DNA from: Marsupella aquatica
Taxonomy: Eukaryota; Marchantiophyta
Direction: 5' to 3'
DNA length: 64,000 nt
Assembly (NCBI GenBank): GCA_973895155.1
Contig: OZ316892.1
Span: forward strand, 30,690,001-30,754,000
Position 1 is the first letter of the stretch; the number at the start of each line of letters is the position of its first letter. A program made the translations under genes and the position numbers. This document shows, piece after piece, positions 33,875 to 43,144 of this stretch. The notes under the pieces were generated by a model that had not been told where the DNA came from, ran no database searches, and saw nothing but the letters and a program-made list of their open reading frames with translations.

Positions 33875-36800
33875 TTATTCCTGATTAAAGTACCTTTTCA
33901 ACCTATCATGATGCACTCTAGTAGGGAACACCTCTCCTTCAAGAGTAGCAAGCTGAATTGACCCATTAGCATAAACCTGGTGAACAACATAAGGACCCAA
34001 CCACCGAGTATGCAACTTGCCTGGAAAATGAGCATACCTACTGTCATAGAGTAATACCAGTTGTCCAGCAAGTAAAGAAGTTGGCTTCTTCAACTTCTTG
34101 TCATGATGTTGCTTCACTTGAGCTTGCTTCTTCTTCACTTGCTTGCTTGCCTCTTCCCGGATTTCCTCCAACTCCTCCAGCTGGTAAGCTCTCTCCATTA
34201 AACTCTGGTCAGCCTCCATTCTCTCCTCCACACTTACCCTCAAAGTAGGCACTTCAAACTCAACAGGTACAAGGGAGTGTTGTCCAAATACTAGGTAGAA
34301 AGGACTATGGCCGGTTGTGGTCTTGAAAGCAAGGTTGTAGGAGTACACAGCTGAGTATAATTTGTCATCCCAATCAGTCTTGTGTGCCGCCACGGTTTTG
34401 TTCAAGATCTTGCCAATGATGCCATTAGCTCTCTCCGTTAATCCATTGGCCTTGGGGTGATAGGGGGTGGTCTTCCTATGCTTAATCAAGTAATGGTTAG
34501 TGAGCTCCTCCACAACTTCATTCAAGAAGTGAGTCCCCCTATCACTAACCAGCTCTAGAGGTGGCCCAAATCTGGTAAAAATCTGTTGATACATGAACCT
34601 TGCTACTGTGAGAGCATTATCCTTGCTGGTTGGTCTTGCCTCTACCCACTTAGTAGCATAATCAGTTGCAAGAAGGATGTATCGATTCCTTCTAGACCTG
34701 GTCACAGGAGTGATGGGACCTATGAAATCTATACCCCACTTCTCAAAAGGTGCAAGAGGTAAGATGGTGGTAAGAGGGTGATGCCTTGAGTGAGCTGGCT
34801 TACCTGTCCTTTGGCAAGGGTCACATCCCCTCACAAAAAGACTTACATCCTTATGAAGTGTTGGCCACCAATACCCTGCATCAAGAATTTTCCTTGCTGT
34901 TGTTGCACTTGCATAATGGCCACCAGCCTCCTCCTCATGCATAGCTCTCATCACAATGGAGATTTCCTTCTTCTCCAAACACCTCCTTAGTCTCCCATCA
35001 ACTCCTTCCTTGTGAAGGACACCCTTCACCAATAAGTAAGGTCTGATTTTTCTCAGGAAAACAGCAGCCTCCTCTTGGTTCAAATCTCTTGGTAGCCGGG
35101 TTGTGAGAAGAAATTGGATGATATCCAAATACCATGTATCTCCTCCACTTCCCACATGAAAGAGGTCTTCATCTGGAAACTGATCATCCACCTCCTTCAA
35201 GTCCTCTTCTCCTTCAATCCTTGAGAAGAAGTCTGCATTCCCATGCTTCTTACCAGGCCTGACCCTCACCTCATAATCAAACTCTTGGAGCAACAAGATC
35301 CACCTTGCCACTCTACCAGTTACATCAGGTTTATTCACCATATACTTGAGAGCATTGTGATCAGTATGAAAGACCACCTTATAGCCCAACAAGTAGTGCC
35401 TAAACTTCTTACAAGAGTAGATGATTCCTAGAGCTTCTCTATCGGTTGGTGAGTAATTCTTTTCAGCTGGTGCCAATAGTCTACTTGCAAAGTAGATAGG
35501 GTGATCCCTATTCTGGTCATCAAGTTGACTAAGCACCACACCAATACAAAAGCCAGACACATCCACATACACATGAAATTCTCTACTCCAATCTGGTGCT
35601 ATCAAGATAGGGGCTTCAACCAACCTGTTCTTCAACTCCTGAAAACTTGCTAGCCTCTCAACTGAGGGTTCAACCTCAGCCCCCTTCTTAAGCATGCTGG
35701 TTAGGGGTAAAGCTACTTTAGCAAAGTCCTTAATGAACCTTCTATAGTAGTTTAAACATCCCAAGAATCCCCTCAACTCTGTCACTGAAGTTGGAAACTT
35801 GACAGCCATCCAAACAGCAACCTTCTCTTGGTCCACTTCTATGCCCTTCTTGGATACCTTGTGGCCAAGTAGTATCCCTTCTTCCACACCAAAGAAGCAC
35901 TTCCCTGGGTGAAGCTTCAAACCAACTTCCCTACATCTTTGGAAGGTCATCCTCAAATGTTCAACATGGTCCTTCCCCCTTCCAAAAACAGCAAAGTCAT
36001 CTATGAATACTTCCAAGAACTTTCTCAAGTAGTCATGAAAGATATTCATCATCAACCTTTGGAACATACCAGGGGCATTACAAAGACCAAAAGGCATCCT
36101 CCGAAAGGCATAAATCCCCCACTCAGTAGTAAAGGCTGTCTTCAACTGGTCCTCCTTCCTTATCCAAATCTGGTTGTAACCTGAGTACCCATCTAGGAAG
36201 CTATACACTTCCCAACCAGCTACTAAATCAAGTACCATATCAGTAAATGGAATGGGATAGTGGTCCTTCTTAGTGGCCTCATTGAGTTTCCTAAAGTCTT
36301 GGCAAACTCGGATCTTAGGCTTACCATCCAAGCCTGGTTTCTTTGGTACTATGACAATTGGAGAAACCCACTCACTATTCAACACAGGATAGATGAAACC
36401 TGCTTCCAGCAATTTGTCTATCTCTTCCTTCACCATCAAGGAGTACTTGGGATTCATCCGATATTGCCTTTGTCTCACAGGTGAAGCTCCTAGCATCAAG
36501 TCGATTCTATGCTCACCAAGTTCAGGGTTTACACCAGTAAGATCCAAGTGACTCCAAGCAAACACATCCACATATTCACCTAGCAAATCTTGGATAGTTT
36601 TCTCTTCACCTGATCCCAGGGCATTTCCCAAGTTGAAGGTCTTGTCTTGCTGGACAGAGATGGTTCTGTACTGCTCAGCTCGAATCACCTCCATCTTGTT
36701 CCTCATTGTGGAGTCAAAAGTGCCCTCAAGTTGTGCCAACCTCATGCCTCCATAGACGGGTGCATTTTCAGCACTTAACTCCTCCTTCTCCTTGCTTGAA

Positions 36801-39800
36801 TGCTGGTCTTCCTGAGTCTCATCCTCCTCTGAGTTTGCAGCCTTCAATTGGTCCTCTAGCTCCTTTATCTTGAGCTTTAACAAGGCTAAGTGCTTAGCCT
36901 TTAACCTCTGGTCATTACTCCTTGTCTTGATCTCAACTTGGGCAGCACCCTTGCTGGTCTGATCAACCTCCTGAGCCATTGTGATAGTGTCTTCTTGGTT
37001 GCTCTCCTTGGCTGAGGTCTCAGCCTGCTTCACCTCCTCGAGACTGGTCACTTCACTGAGACTGGGCAGAGGTGAATGGCTGGTAAGAGCCTCCTGCTCT
37101 TGCTCCTCTCCAAACACTTCTTCTTCAGTCCATTGGCTCACCATGTTCAACATGTATACCTCATCCTCATCAGATTCAGATTTGGTACTCAACTCATCGG
37201 AAAGTTCAGAATCATATTCATCCAACTCATCAGTAGTCTCTCCTTGATGCTTGTCATGACCCCATGAAACTGAAGTGGCTGGTTTGCCAAACCTAAACTC
37301 CTTCTTGCCCCAATCAGACACTACTTTGGCTCCATATAGCCAAGGCCTCCCAATCAAGATTGGGTAAGTAGATGGCCTTGCTGGTCTCATCACCAAGTAA
37401 TTCAACAAGAACTCCTGCCCCCCAATGAGAGTAGGTACTTGAGTAAGTGTCCCCACCGGTAGCACTCTTGCTCCATTTGCTAGCCTCATTGTCCTTGCTG
37501 TTGGCTGAAGTTTCTTGAAACCTAGTTGTTGGGCAGTAGCCTCAATCATGATATTCACACCTGAGCCTCCATCAACTGGTACATACGAGAGTACACACCC
37601 ATTTACTTGAACATCAATCTCAGGTGCTCCAAGGTCTTCACAAACCATCATCACATCAGCTGGGGTACCAACCTTTGGAAGCTTCCTTCTTCTCCTTCCT
37701 ACCAACATCTCCTTCAGTTGCCTCCTATACAAAGGGTTGTCTTTGATCAGCTGCCCCACTGTAGCAGTAACCAAACAATCTTTCACATCCTTCTTGATGT
37801 CATAAGAGGGTACCTTGCTGGTCTCTTTCTTCTCTTCCACCTCAGCTTTTTCCTTCAAAGCTTTAGCAACCTTCAGGTCTTTGTTGATGGCCTCTTGATG
37901 CTCCTTAGCCTCCATCTCCTCTAGTTGCCTCTTGACTTCCTCATTCACCTTGGGATAGAAGAGCTTCGGATGGTCTCTCTTGTAGTCACTATCTTCAGCT
38001 GGTGGGACTTGAACTTCTGCTCCAACTTCAACTTCGATTGGTGACTCCGTTGAGTGCTCCTTTCTCTCCTTCCTCTTCTTCCTCTCTTCCACTCTTTCCT
38101 TCTTTCTTGTGGACCTGGTAGACACCTTGTAACACACAGCTTCCTCCTCAGGTGTCTCCATTCCTGGTAGATCTGGCTGGTTCTCCCCACCAGCAACTTG
38201 TGTCACTCCATCTTTGGCCTCCTCTTGCCACTCCATACTCAAGAAGTTCACTGTGGCTTCACCGGGAGCCTTGGCAACCGCTGGTGGTGGTGCTTCTATC
38301 CTTCCTATCATCATCTTGGCAGCAGATCCAATAGGACAGTTGGCTGTGGTATGACCCTCCCTTTTGCACACAGCACAAAGAGGATAGGGAGCTCCTTGTC
38401 CCTGCCTCCTTGGTTCGGGGCAACTGTTGGAATAGTGCCCTGGTTTTTGACAGTTCCAGCAGATCACCACGGTAGTTCTTGCCACTCCCCCAGGTCCTTG
38501 AGGTCCCATTTGATCCACCATCCTTGGTTGAAGACCAGGCATCAGTTGAGGTGCCATGGGTGGAGCTGGTCTTCCTTGCAAAGTTCTTGGGCCTCCTGAA
38601 ATCTGGTACACCATCTCCGGGGCTTCTTCATAGAAGTAGTCCACCACTTCACTTGCTTGATAAACATCGTTGGACTCTTCATTGACATACTGAACTTGAT
38701 TCCTCCAACCTTGACACTCTTGAGGTGTATGGCCAAAACTCTTGCACTTGACACACCATACATGGGCTCTATTCACCGGCACTTTTCTCCTATCAGGTTG
38801 CACACCAGCAAAGTGAACTGATAGGGCCTTGAGTTGGTTGGTGATCTCACTCATCTTGTTATCCATCACCTTCTTCTCCTTGGTTGCTGGTGTAGAACCT
38901 TCCACCAAGTTGAAGGTTGCAGATTTGTGGTGCTTACCACCTGGCTTCTTCTTGCTGGCTCTCCTCTTCTGGTCGCTTTTTCTCTTTGCCTTCTTCTTCT
39001 TCTTCTTCTTCTTCTTCTCGGAGTCCTCCTCAGAATCAGATTCTGAATCAGAACTGGAACTACTCTCCTCAGATTCCGACTCAGAAGTATCCTCAACTGA
39101 ACTACTTGATTCACTTGAGCTAGAAGAAGAATCACTATAAGCAAATCGCTTCTTCTTTCTCCTACTCTTGGAACTAGAGATCTCAGCACTCCTATAAGAC
39201 TGAGCCGCCTCAATGGCCTCATCCAACGTATTAGGGTGAGATTGCCTTACTGAGACACCCATCTTCTTGGGTAGGCTTGCCACAAACCAAGCCAACAACA
39301 TGGAGTCTACTGGTCTGGGGTCAAGCTTGGTAGCTAACCTTTGAAACCTTTGCAGAAACCTCCTTACTGACTCCTTGGATCCCATTCTGATCTCTCCCAT
39401 CTTGATCAGAGCTTCCGATTCTTCTCCCACCTTCCTAAACTCCTGCAAGAATGCTAGCTTGAAGGCATCCCAATCATTCTTGATGGCATTTGATAGGCTA
39501 TTGAACCAAGGTCTTGCTTCTCCTCTCAAGACCCCCGCCAAAGTGGTCAACTTAATATCAAACTCTCCATTGGCTTGGGCTGTCCCAATGAAGTCCTCCA
39601 ACCAAGCATCAGGATCCTCCTTGGGCTTGCCATGGAATGTCTTGTACTGAAATCTTGCTCTTTGAGTCACCACCATGGCTGCTTCTTGATCTTCACTTGT
39701 GTTGGTAGTGGAAGAAGATGTATCACTCCACCCTACACCAGGTTCCGCTTCAGCTTGCAAATGAATGTCCACCCAATCTGGTTGCTCCAACTGGTCACCA

Positions 39801-39943
39801 AAGTTGAAACTAAGAGAGGCTTCTTTTAGTGCTTGACTCCTTGTAGTGGGCATGCCACTCACAATCACCTTCTTATCTCCCTTCTTCTCTTGAACAGCAA
39901 ACCTGCAAACACACCTCCAAGTCTTGTGGCTCCACTCCAACAA
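33875..39943 (-). CDS. Gag-pol polyprotein of element C, 2022 residues
   Basis: One uninterrupted frame, so gag and pol need no frameshift. Approximate layout: residues 95-245, retrotransposon gag domain (LAGVLRGEARPWFNSL); 260-350, Ser/Asp/Glu then Lys-rich tract; CCHC knuckles at about 395 (CVKCKSFGHTPQEC), 493 (CWNCQKPGHYSNSC) and 523 (CAVCKREGHTTANC); protease with VPVDGGSGVNIM near 790; reverse transcriptase about 1160-1400 with active site FIDDF near 1312; RNase H from about 1455 (FHVYVDVSGFCIG); integrase zinc finger about 1680-1710 (GGHY..CDPCQ); integrase core with DF, SDRGTHF (near 1799) and LTERANG as the D, D, E triad; and a C-terminal domain with LLYDSRYAHFPGKLHTRWLGP. The ATG at 39943 lies 17 bp after the primer site; a second Met before PTTRSQALKEA is an alternative start. 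Intact catalytic residues and near-identical LTRs suggest a competent copy. Confidence 0.95.
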   Translation of the reverse strand: MLEWSHKTWRCVCRFAVQEKKGDKKVIVSGMPTTRSQALKEASLSFNFGDQLEQPDWVDIHLQAEAEPGVGWSDTSSSTTNTSEDQEAAMVVTQRARFQYKTFHGKPKEDPDAWLEDFIGTAQANGEFDIKLTTLAGVLRGEARPWFNSLSNAIKNDWDAFKLAFLQEFRKVGEESEALIKMGEIRMGSKESVRRFLQRFQRLATKLDPRPVDSMLLAWFVASLPKKMGVSVRQSHPNTLDEAIEAAQSYRSAEISSSKSRRKKKRFAYSDSSSSSSESSSSVEDTSESESEESSSSSDSESDSEEDSEKKKKKKKKKAKRKSDQKRRASKKKPGGKHHKSATFNLVEGSTPATKEKKVMDNKMSEITNQLKALSVHFAGVQPDRRKVPVNRAHVWCVKCKSFGHTPQECQGWRNQVQYVNEESNDVYQASEVVDYFYEEAPEMVYQISGGPRTLQGRPAPPMAPQLMPGLQPRMVDQMGPQGPGGVARTTVVICWNCQKPGHYSNSCPEPRRQGQGAPYPLCAVCKREGHTTANCPIGSAAKMMIGRIEAPPPAVAKAPGEATVNFLSMEWQEEAKDGVTQVAGGENQPDLPGMETPEEEAVCYKVSTRSTRKKERVEERKKRKERKEHSTESPIEVEVGAEVQVPPAEDSDYKRDHPKLFYPKVNEEVKRQLEEMEAKEHQEAINKDLKVAKALKEKAEVEEKKETSKVPSYDIKKDVKDCLVTATVGQLIKDNPLYRRQLKEMLVGRRRRKLPKVGTPADVMMVCEDLGAPEIDVQVNGCVLSYVPVDGGSGVNIMIEATAQQLGFKKLQPTARTMRLANGARVLPVGTLTQVPTLIGGQEFLLNYLVMRPARPSTYPILIGRPWLYGAKVVSDWGKKEFRFGKPATSVSWGHDKHQGETTDELDEYDSELSDELSTKSESDEDEVYMLNMVSQWTEEEVFGEEQEQEALTSHSPLPSLSEVTSLEEVKQAETSAKESNQEDTITMAQEVDQTSKGAAQVEIKTRSNDQRLKAKHLALLKLKIKELEDQLKAANSEEDETQEDQHSSKEKEELSAENAPVYGGMRLAQLEGTFDSTMRNKMEVIRAEQYRTISVQQDKTFNLGNALGSGEEKTIQDLLGEYVDVFAWSHLDLTGVNPELGEHRIDLMLGASPVRQRQYRMNPKYSLMVKEEIDKLLEAGFIYPVLNSEWVSPIVIVPKKPGLDGKPKIRVCQDFRKLNEATKKDHYPIPFTDMVLDLVAGWEVYSFLDGYSGYNQIWIRKEDQLKTAFTTEWGIYAFRRMPFGLCNAPGMFQRLMMNIFHDYLRKFLEVFIDDFAVFGRGKDHVEHLRMTFQRCREVGLKLHPGKCFFGVEEGILLGHKVSKKGIEVDQEKVAVWMAVKFPTSVTELRGFLGCLNYYRRFIKDFAKVALPLTSMLKKGAEVEPSVERLASFQELKNRLVEAPILIAPDWSREFHVYVDVSGFCIGVVLSQLDDQNRDHPIYFASRLLAPAEKNYSPTDREALGIIYSCKKFRHYLLGYKVVFHTDHNALKYMVNKPDVTGRVARWILLLQEFDYEVRVRPGKKHGNADFFSRIEGEEDLKEVDDQFPDEDLFHVGSGGDTWYLDIIQFLLTTRLPRDLNQEEAAVFLRKIRPYLLVKGVLHKEGVDGRLRRCLEKKEISIVMRAMHEEEAGGHYASATTARKILDAGYWWPTLHKDVSLFVRGCDPCQRTGKPAHSRHHPLTTILPLAPFEKWGIDFIGPITPVTRSRRNRYILLATDYATKWVEARPTSKDNALTVARFMYQQIFTRFGPPLELVSDRGTHFLNEVVEELTNHYLIKHRKTTPYHPKANGLTERANGIIGKILNKTVAAHKTDWDDKLYSAVYSYNLAFKTTTGHSPFYLVFGQHSLVPVEFEVPTLRVSVEERMEADQSLMERAYQLEELEEIREEASKQVKKKQAQVKQHHDKKLKKPTSLLAGQLVLLYDSRYAHFPGKLHTRWLGPYVVHQVYANGSIQLATLEGEVFPTRVHHDRLKRYFNQE

Positions 39944-39959
39944 AAACTGTAAAGAGTTG

Positions 39960-39977
39960 TCCCCGGCAGCGGCGCCA
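39960..39977 (-). other. Primer-binding site of element C
   Basis: On the minus strand TGGCGCCGCTGCCGGGGA lies 20 bp inside the 5' LTR. It has the form of sites used by many plant gypsy elements, which I recall as matching tRNA-Asp; the tRNA identity is from memory. Confidence 0.75.
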
Positions 39978-39997
39978 AAAACAAGGGTGGGACTCTA

Positions 39998-42900
39998 TGT
40001 CAAACACTTGCCAAGGAGCTTAAGCGGCTTTTCTCCCCAAAAGACTACCTAATACCTGCTCCATGTCATACCAGGGTCACAAAGGATTGACAAAACTTCT
40101 GAAGTGTGCTTACAATGTCCAATCACTCCATACATAAGTAGTTTCAACTCTCCACTTCTAGAGAGGTAGTCCCCTTGACTACTTTTGTACTCACCCCTTC
40201 CCCTCTCCTCTACTCCAAGGATCAGCAAGGGGGATCTCCGCTCCAAGCTGTCACCTTAGAGTAGATTCTCACACAAACACCCAAGAACCCAAAGTACTTT
40301 CCTCTTCAAGCTTAAGTCTCCTCAAGACCCTCAAAGTAGTGTTACCCCTCAACCTTGCCCCCCTGGCCTTGGTTTGGGTCCACACATCCCCTTTGAGCCC
40401 TAGAGAAGGCTCCTCTATCTAAGGACTCTTCCTCTTGTTCTTACTTCTTGTTAACACCACACACCAAGCAAAGTACTTTCCACCCTCAAGCTATAATCCT
40501 CTCTAAGTCTCAAAGTAATGCTATACCTTAACCTTGCCTCCTTGGCCTTGGTTTTGTACTAGCACATCCCCTTCAAGCTTAGACCAAGATTATACCATAG
40601 CATGGACTCTTCTCTTGCTCTCATATACTTCAAATGCACTCACACTTAATGGTCACAATGAAGATTGGTAAGTCTCCTTTTATTGCATCACCTTTACAAC
40701 AAAAGTTCACTACACATTCTCCACACTAAGCATGGACCACCTCTCCTTTCTCAAGCTTAGCCCTACCTTGGCAAGGTAGAGATTTCACTTAAGAGATGAG
40801 ACTCCCGGTCCCTAACAAATGAAAACTTCCTCCTTATATACTATCTCCTTCCACATCACACCAAGCTTGACCTGGGGTCCAACTATACCTCCCCCAAGTC
40901 CTCCTAACACACAAAGTCCAACTCTATAGTTCATAGCCCACCCTACTACTTGCTATTTTGCCTCCTTCCAAGCCCTGGAATATGCCACACATGAGTGGTA
41001 TGCTTTGCCTTCCAAACCTACTCCCACTTATGGTCCTCCTCACCAGCTTACCAACCCACTTGAAAGCTCGCAAAAAGAGTGAGTGAGTCTCAAGTTGTGC
41101 CTAGTCAAAGTTGGCCTTATTTTACTTGTAACCCCTTTACTACCCTAAGTAAACTACCCCCTATATTTACTTTTCTTAACTTGATGGCCTTACACCTTTG
41201 GCCAAAGGTAAGTACCCTTCTCTAGAGCCTAACTCAAGTGGTATGGGTGCAAGAAAGGTCAGCCCCTAAATCTGGTATTCATTCCCCTATGCCGACTTTG
41301 GTTTGCAAGTTGTCGGGACTCCCTCGTGGCCTCGGTTAAAAATATATTTGAGTGATTACTTTTCTGGGGTTCCACCTTCACCAGGGGGTGCCTTATCTTC
41401 CCCTAACTCAGCACAAAAAAAAAAATTGGGCCCCAACGGATACCTCTAGCCAAAGTTATGCCCATTCTCCCAAGGCCTGTTTTTGGTGTAAAGCGGGTGT
41501 AAGCGGCGGCCCGATTACACTTACCTTACATGCCCCTTATGGGGATTCCACGTGTCATGAGGGGAGAGCACTCTCATTATACTCATGTTTCTTATGAAGA
41601 ATTTGTAAGGACAGCAATGTTTGCAGCCATTTCTCTCTCGTGAATTCAATCTAAAACCACAGCATTCTCTATTGGATTCTTTCTTGTGCAGCAGTCCAGC
41701 TGATCAGCCGCCAGCCCCTCAATTTCACAGCCACCATAGCTCACAGCCAGCCTAGTCAATTTCGCAGCTAGCCCACCTCTTCAATTTTGCCGCTAGCAAC
41801 ACAGTCAATTTCGCAGCTAGCAGCACAGTCACATCAGCGCATTTACAGCACAACAACAGCAGATTTGAAGCACAGCAGCAGCAACCATAGCTTGATTCCT
41901 TCTCAGTCAAGCAGGTCTCTCTTCTCAATTTCGTAGCTGCCCACCTTTGCAATTTCGCAGCTAGCAGCAGCATCATTCAATTCAGCAGCATCAAGGCAGC
42001 AGCCAGCCAATTCTCATGAGCATCTCGTGCCTGATTAGTAGGAGCACCTCTAATCTAGTGTGCAGCTGTCATAGCAGCAAGCAGCCTTCCCAATTCAAAG
42101 CCAGCAGCGATCCTAATTTGCAGCCATAGCTCTTTTCCTTCTCAGCAGCCATAGCTTCTTCAATCAGCAGCAGCCATTTCAATTCAGCCGCCCTTCCTTC
42201 AATTCAGCCGCCCTTGTGCTCAATTGATTCCTCAAGTAATCATGCAGCACCTTTGGACAGCCTCCCGGTGCTTGACGTCCTCACCAGCCTCGTGCTTGCT
42301 CCTCCTTGCCTCGTGCTCGCTCCTCCTTGCCTCGTGCTCGCCGCGTGATCGTCGCCCACGCGGTTTACACTTAGAAAAAAATACATTTTTTTTTTGGAAA
42401 AACAGCATTTTGGGGCGATTTTGGACCCCCCTCCAAAACTCACACATAAGTCCAAAAGGACTTCTGAGTAGCTCCACTGATTCTATGGACATAGGACTAT
42501 GTCCGGGTTTACTAAGATATAAACAAAACCCTATAACAACTTTTCTAAAATTAGGCAAAGAGGGTCAAGTCTTTATGTCTTCCAAAATTCTTCTCAACTT
42601 TGAGATGCTCCCAAAAAGTAACCAAGTGTGACAAAGTTGTCCCACAAGTTTCTAGGGATAGAGGGGACCATACTTAACCCACTTCCAAACTTGGAACCCC
42701 TACATTTACCCATCAGCTATTTTTCCCGGGACCCGCTATTTGGTAACTTTGATTTTTGCCAAAATACTTATAACTCCTAGGTTAAGACCCCACTTGACTT
42801 CATACTTTTTCAGGGTTCCCTAGGGACCTCCCAGCACCCATGGGGGAAATATCAGCCAAAAATAAGATGTCCGGTGTCGGGTCATTTTTCGGTCCCGACT

Positions 42901-43139
42901 TAGTCGCCTATTATAACTAAGGACGGACTAGTTTCCTGCCCCTCCTATAGTAACTTGCTTACCCCTAGATAACTTTGCATAACTAAATTCCCTCTTACCT
43001 CTACTAAGCTTCCCTTCTTACTTAAGTGCCCTAAACCTAGCTACTCTGATAGCACTAAAACTTTTTCCCTAACTATTTCCTCTTCTAAACGAAAGAATGT
43101 CATGTTTCTCTACACTAGCTGACACTGAGCCATCCCACA
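39998..43139 (-). repeat. Element C 5' LTR
   Basis: 3142 bp, nearly identical to 30693-33834. Its upper edge abuts the GGTGC duplication at 43140-43144 and the gag-pol of A. As the upstream LTR it should drive gag-pol transcription. The two small plus-strand frames within it (such as 42224-42631) translate CAGC- and CTCC-rich repeats and are not genes. Confidence 0.95.
40832..40840 (-). promoter_or_regulatory. TATA box in the 5' LTR of C
   Basis: Minus-strand TATATAAGG, about 2.3 kb after the LTR start and 835 bp before its end. If it is the core promoter, U3 is about 2.3 kb and R plus U5 about 0.8 kb. The same word is in the 3' LTR at 31528-31536. Confidence 0.5.
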
Positions 43140-43144
43140 GGTGC

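Larger units (their letters stand above)
30693..43139 (-). mobile_element. Gypsy element C: young, complete, 12.4 kb
   Basis: Bounds are TGTCAAAC at 30693 and ATCCCACA at 43139, flanked by GGTGC at 30688-30692 and 43140-43144. The two LTRs are both 3142 bp, and I saw only about three differences between them, so the insertion is recent. A single 2022-codon gag-pol frame, a primer-binding site and a polypurine tract are all present and correctly placed. It looks autonomous. It inserted into the gag-pol region of A. Confidence 0.95.

Noticed and set aside
38829-39222. Ser-, Phe- and Arg-rich frames opposite or beside the gag of C
   Set aside because: Shadow frames of the Ser/Asp/Lys-rich tract of gag-pol.
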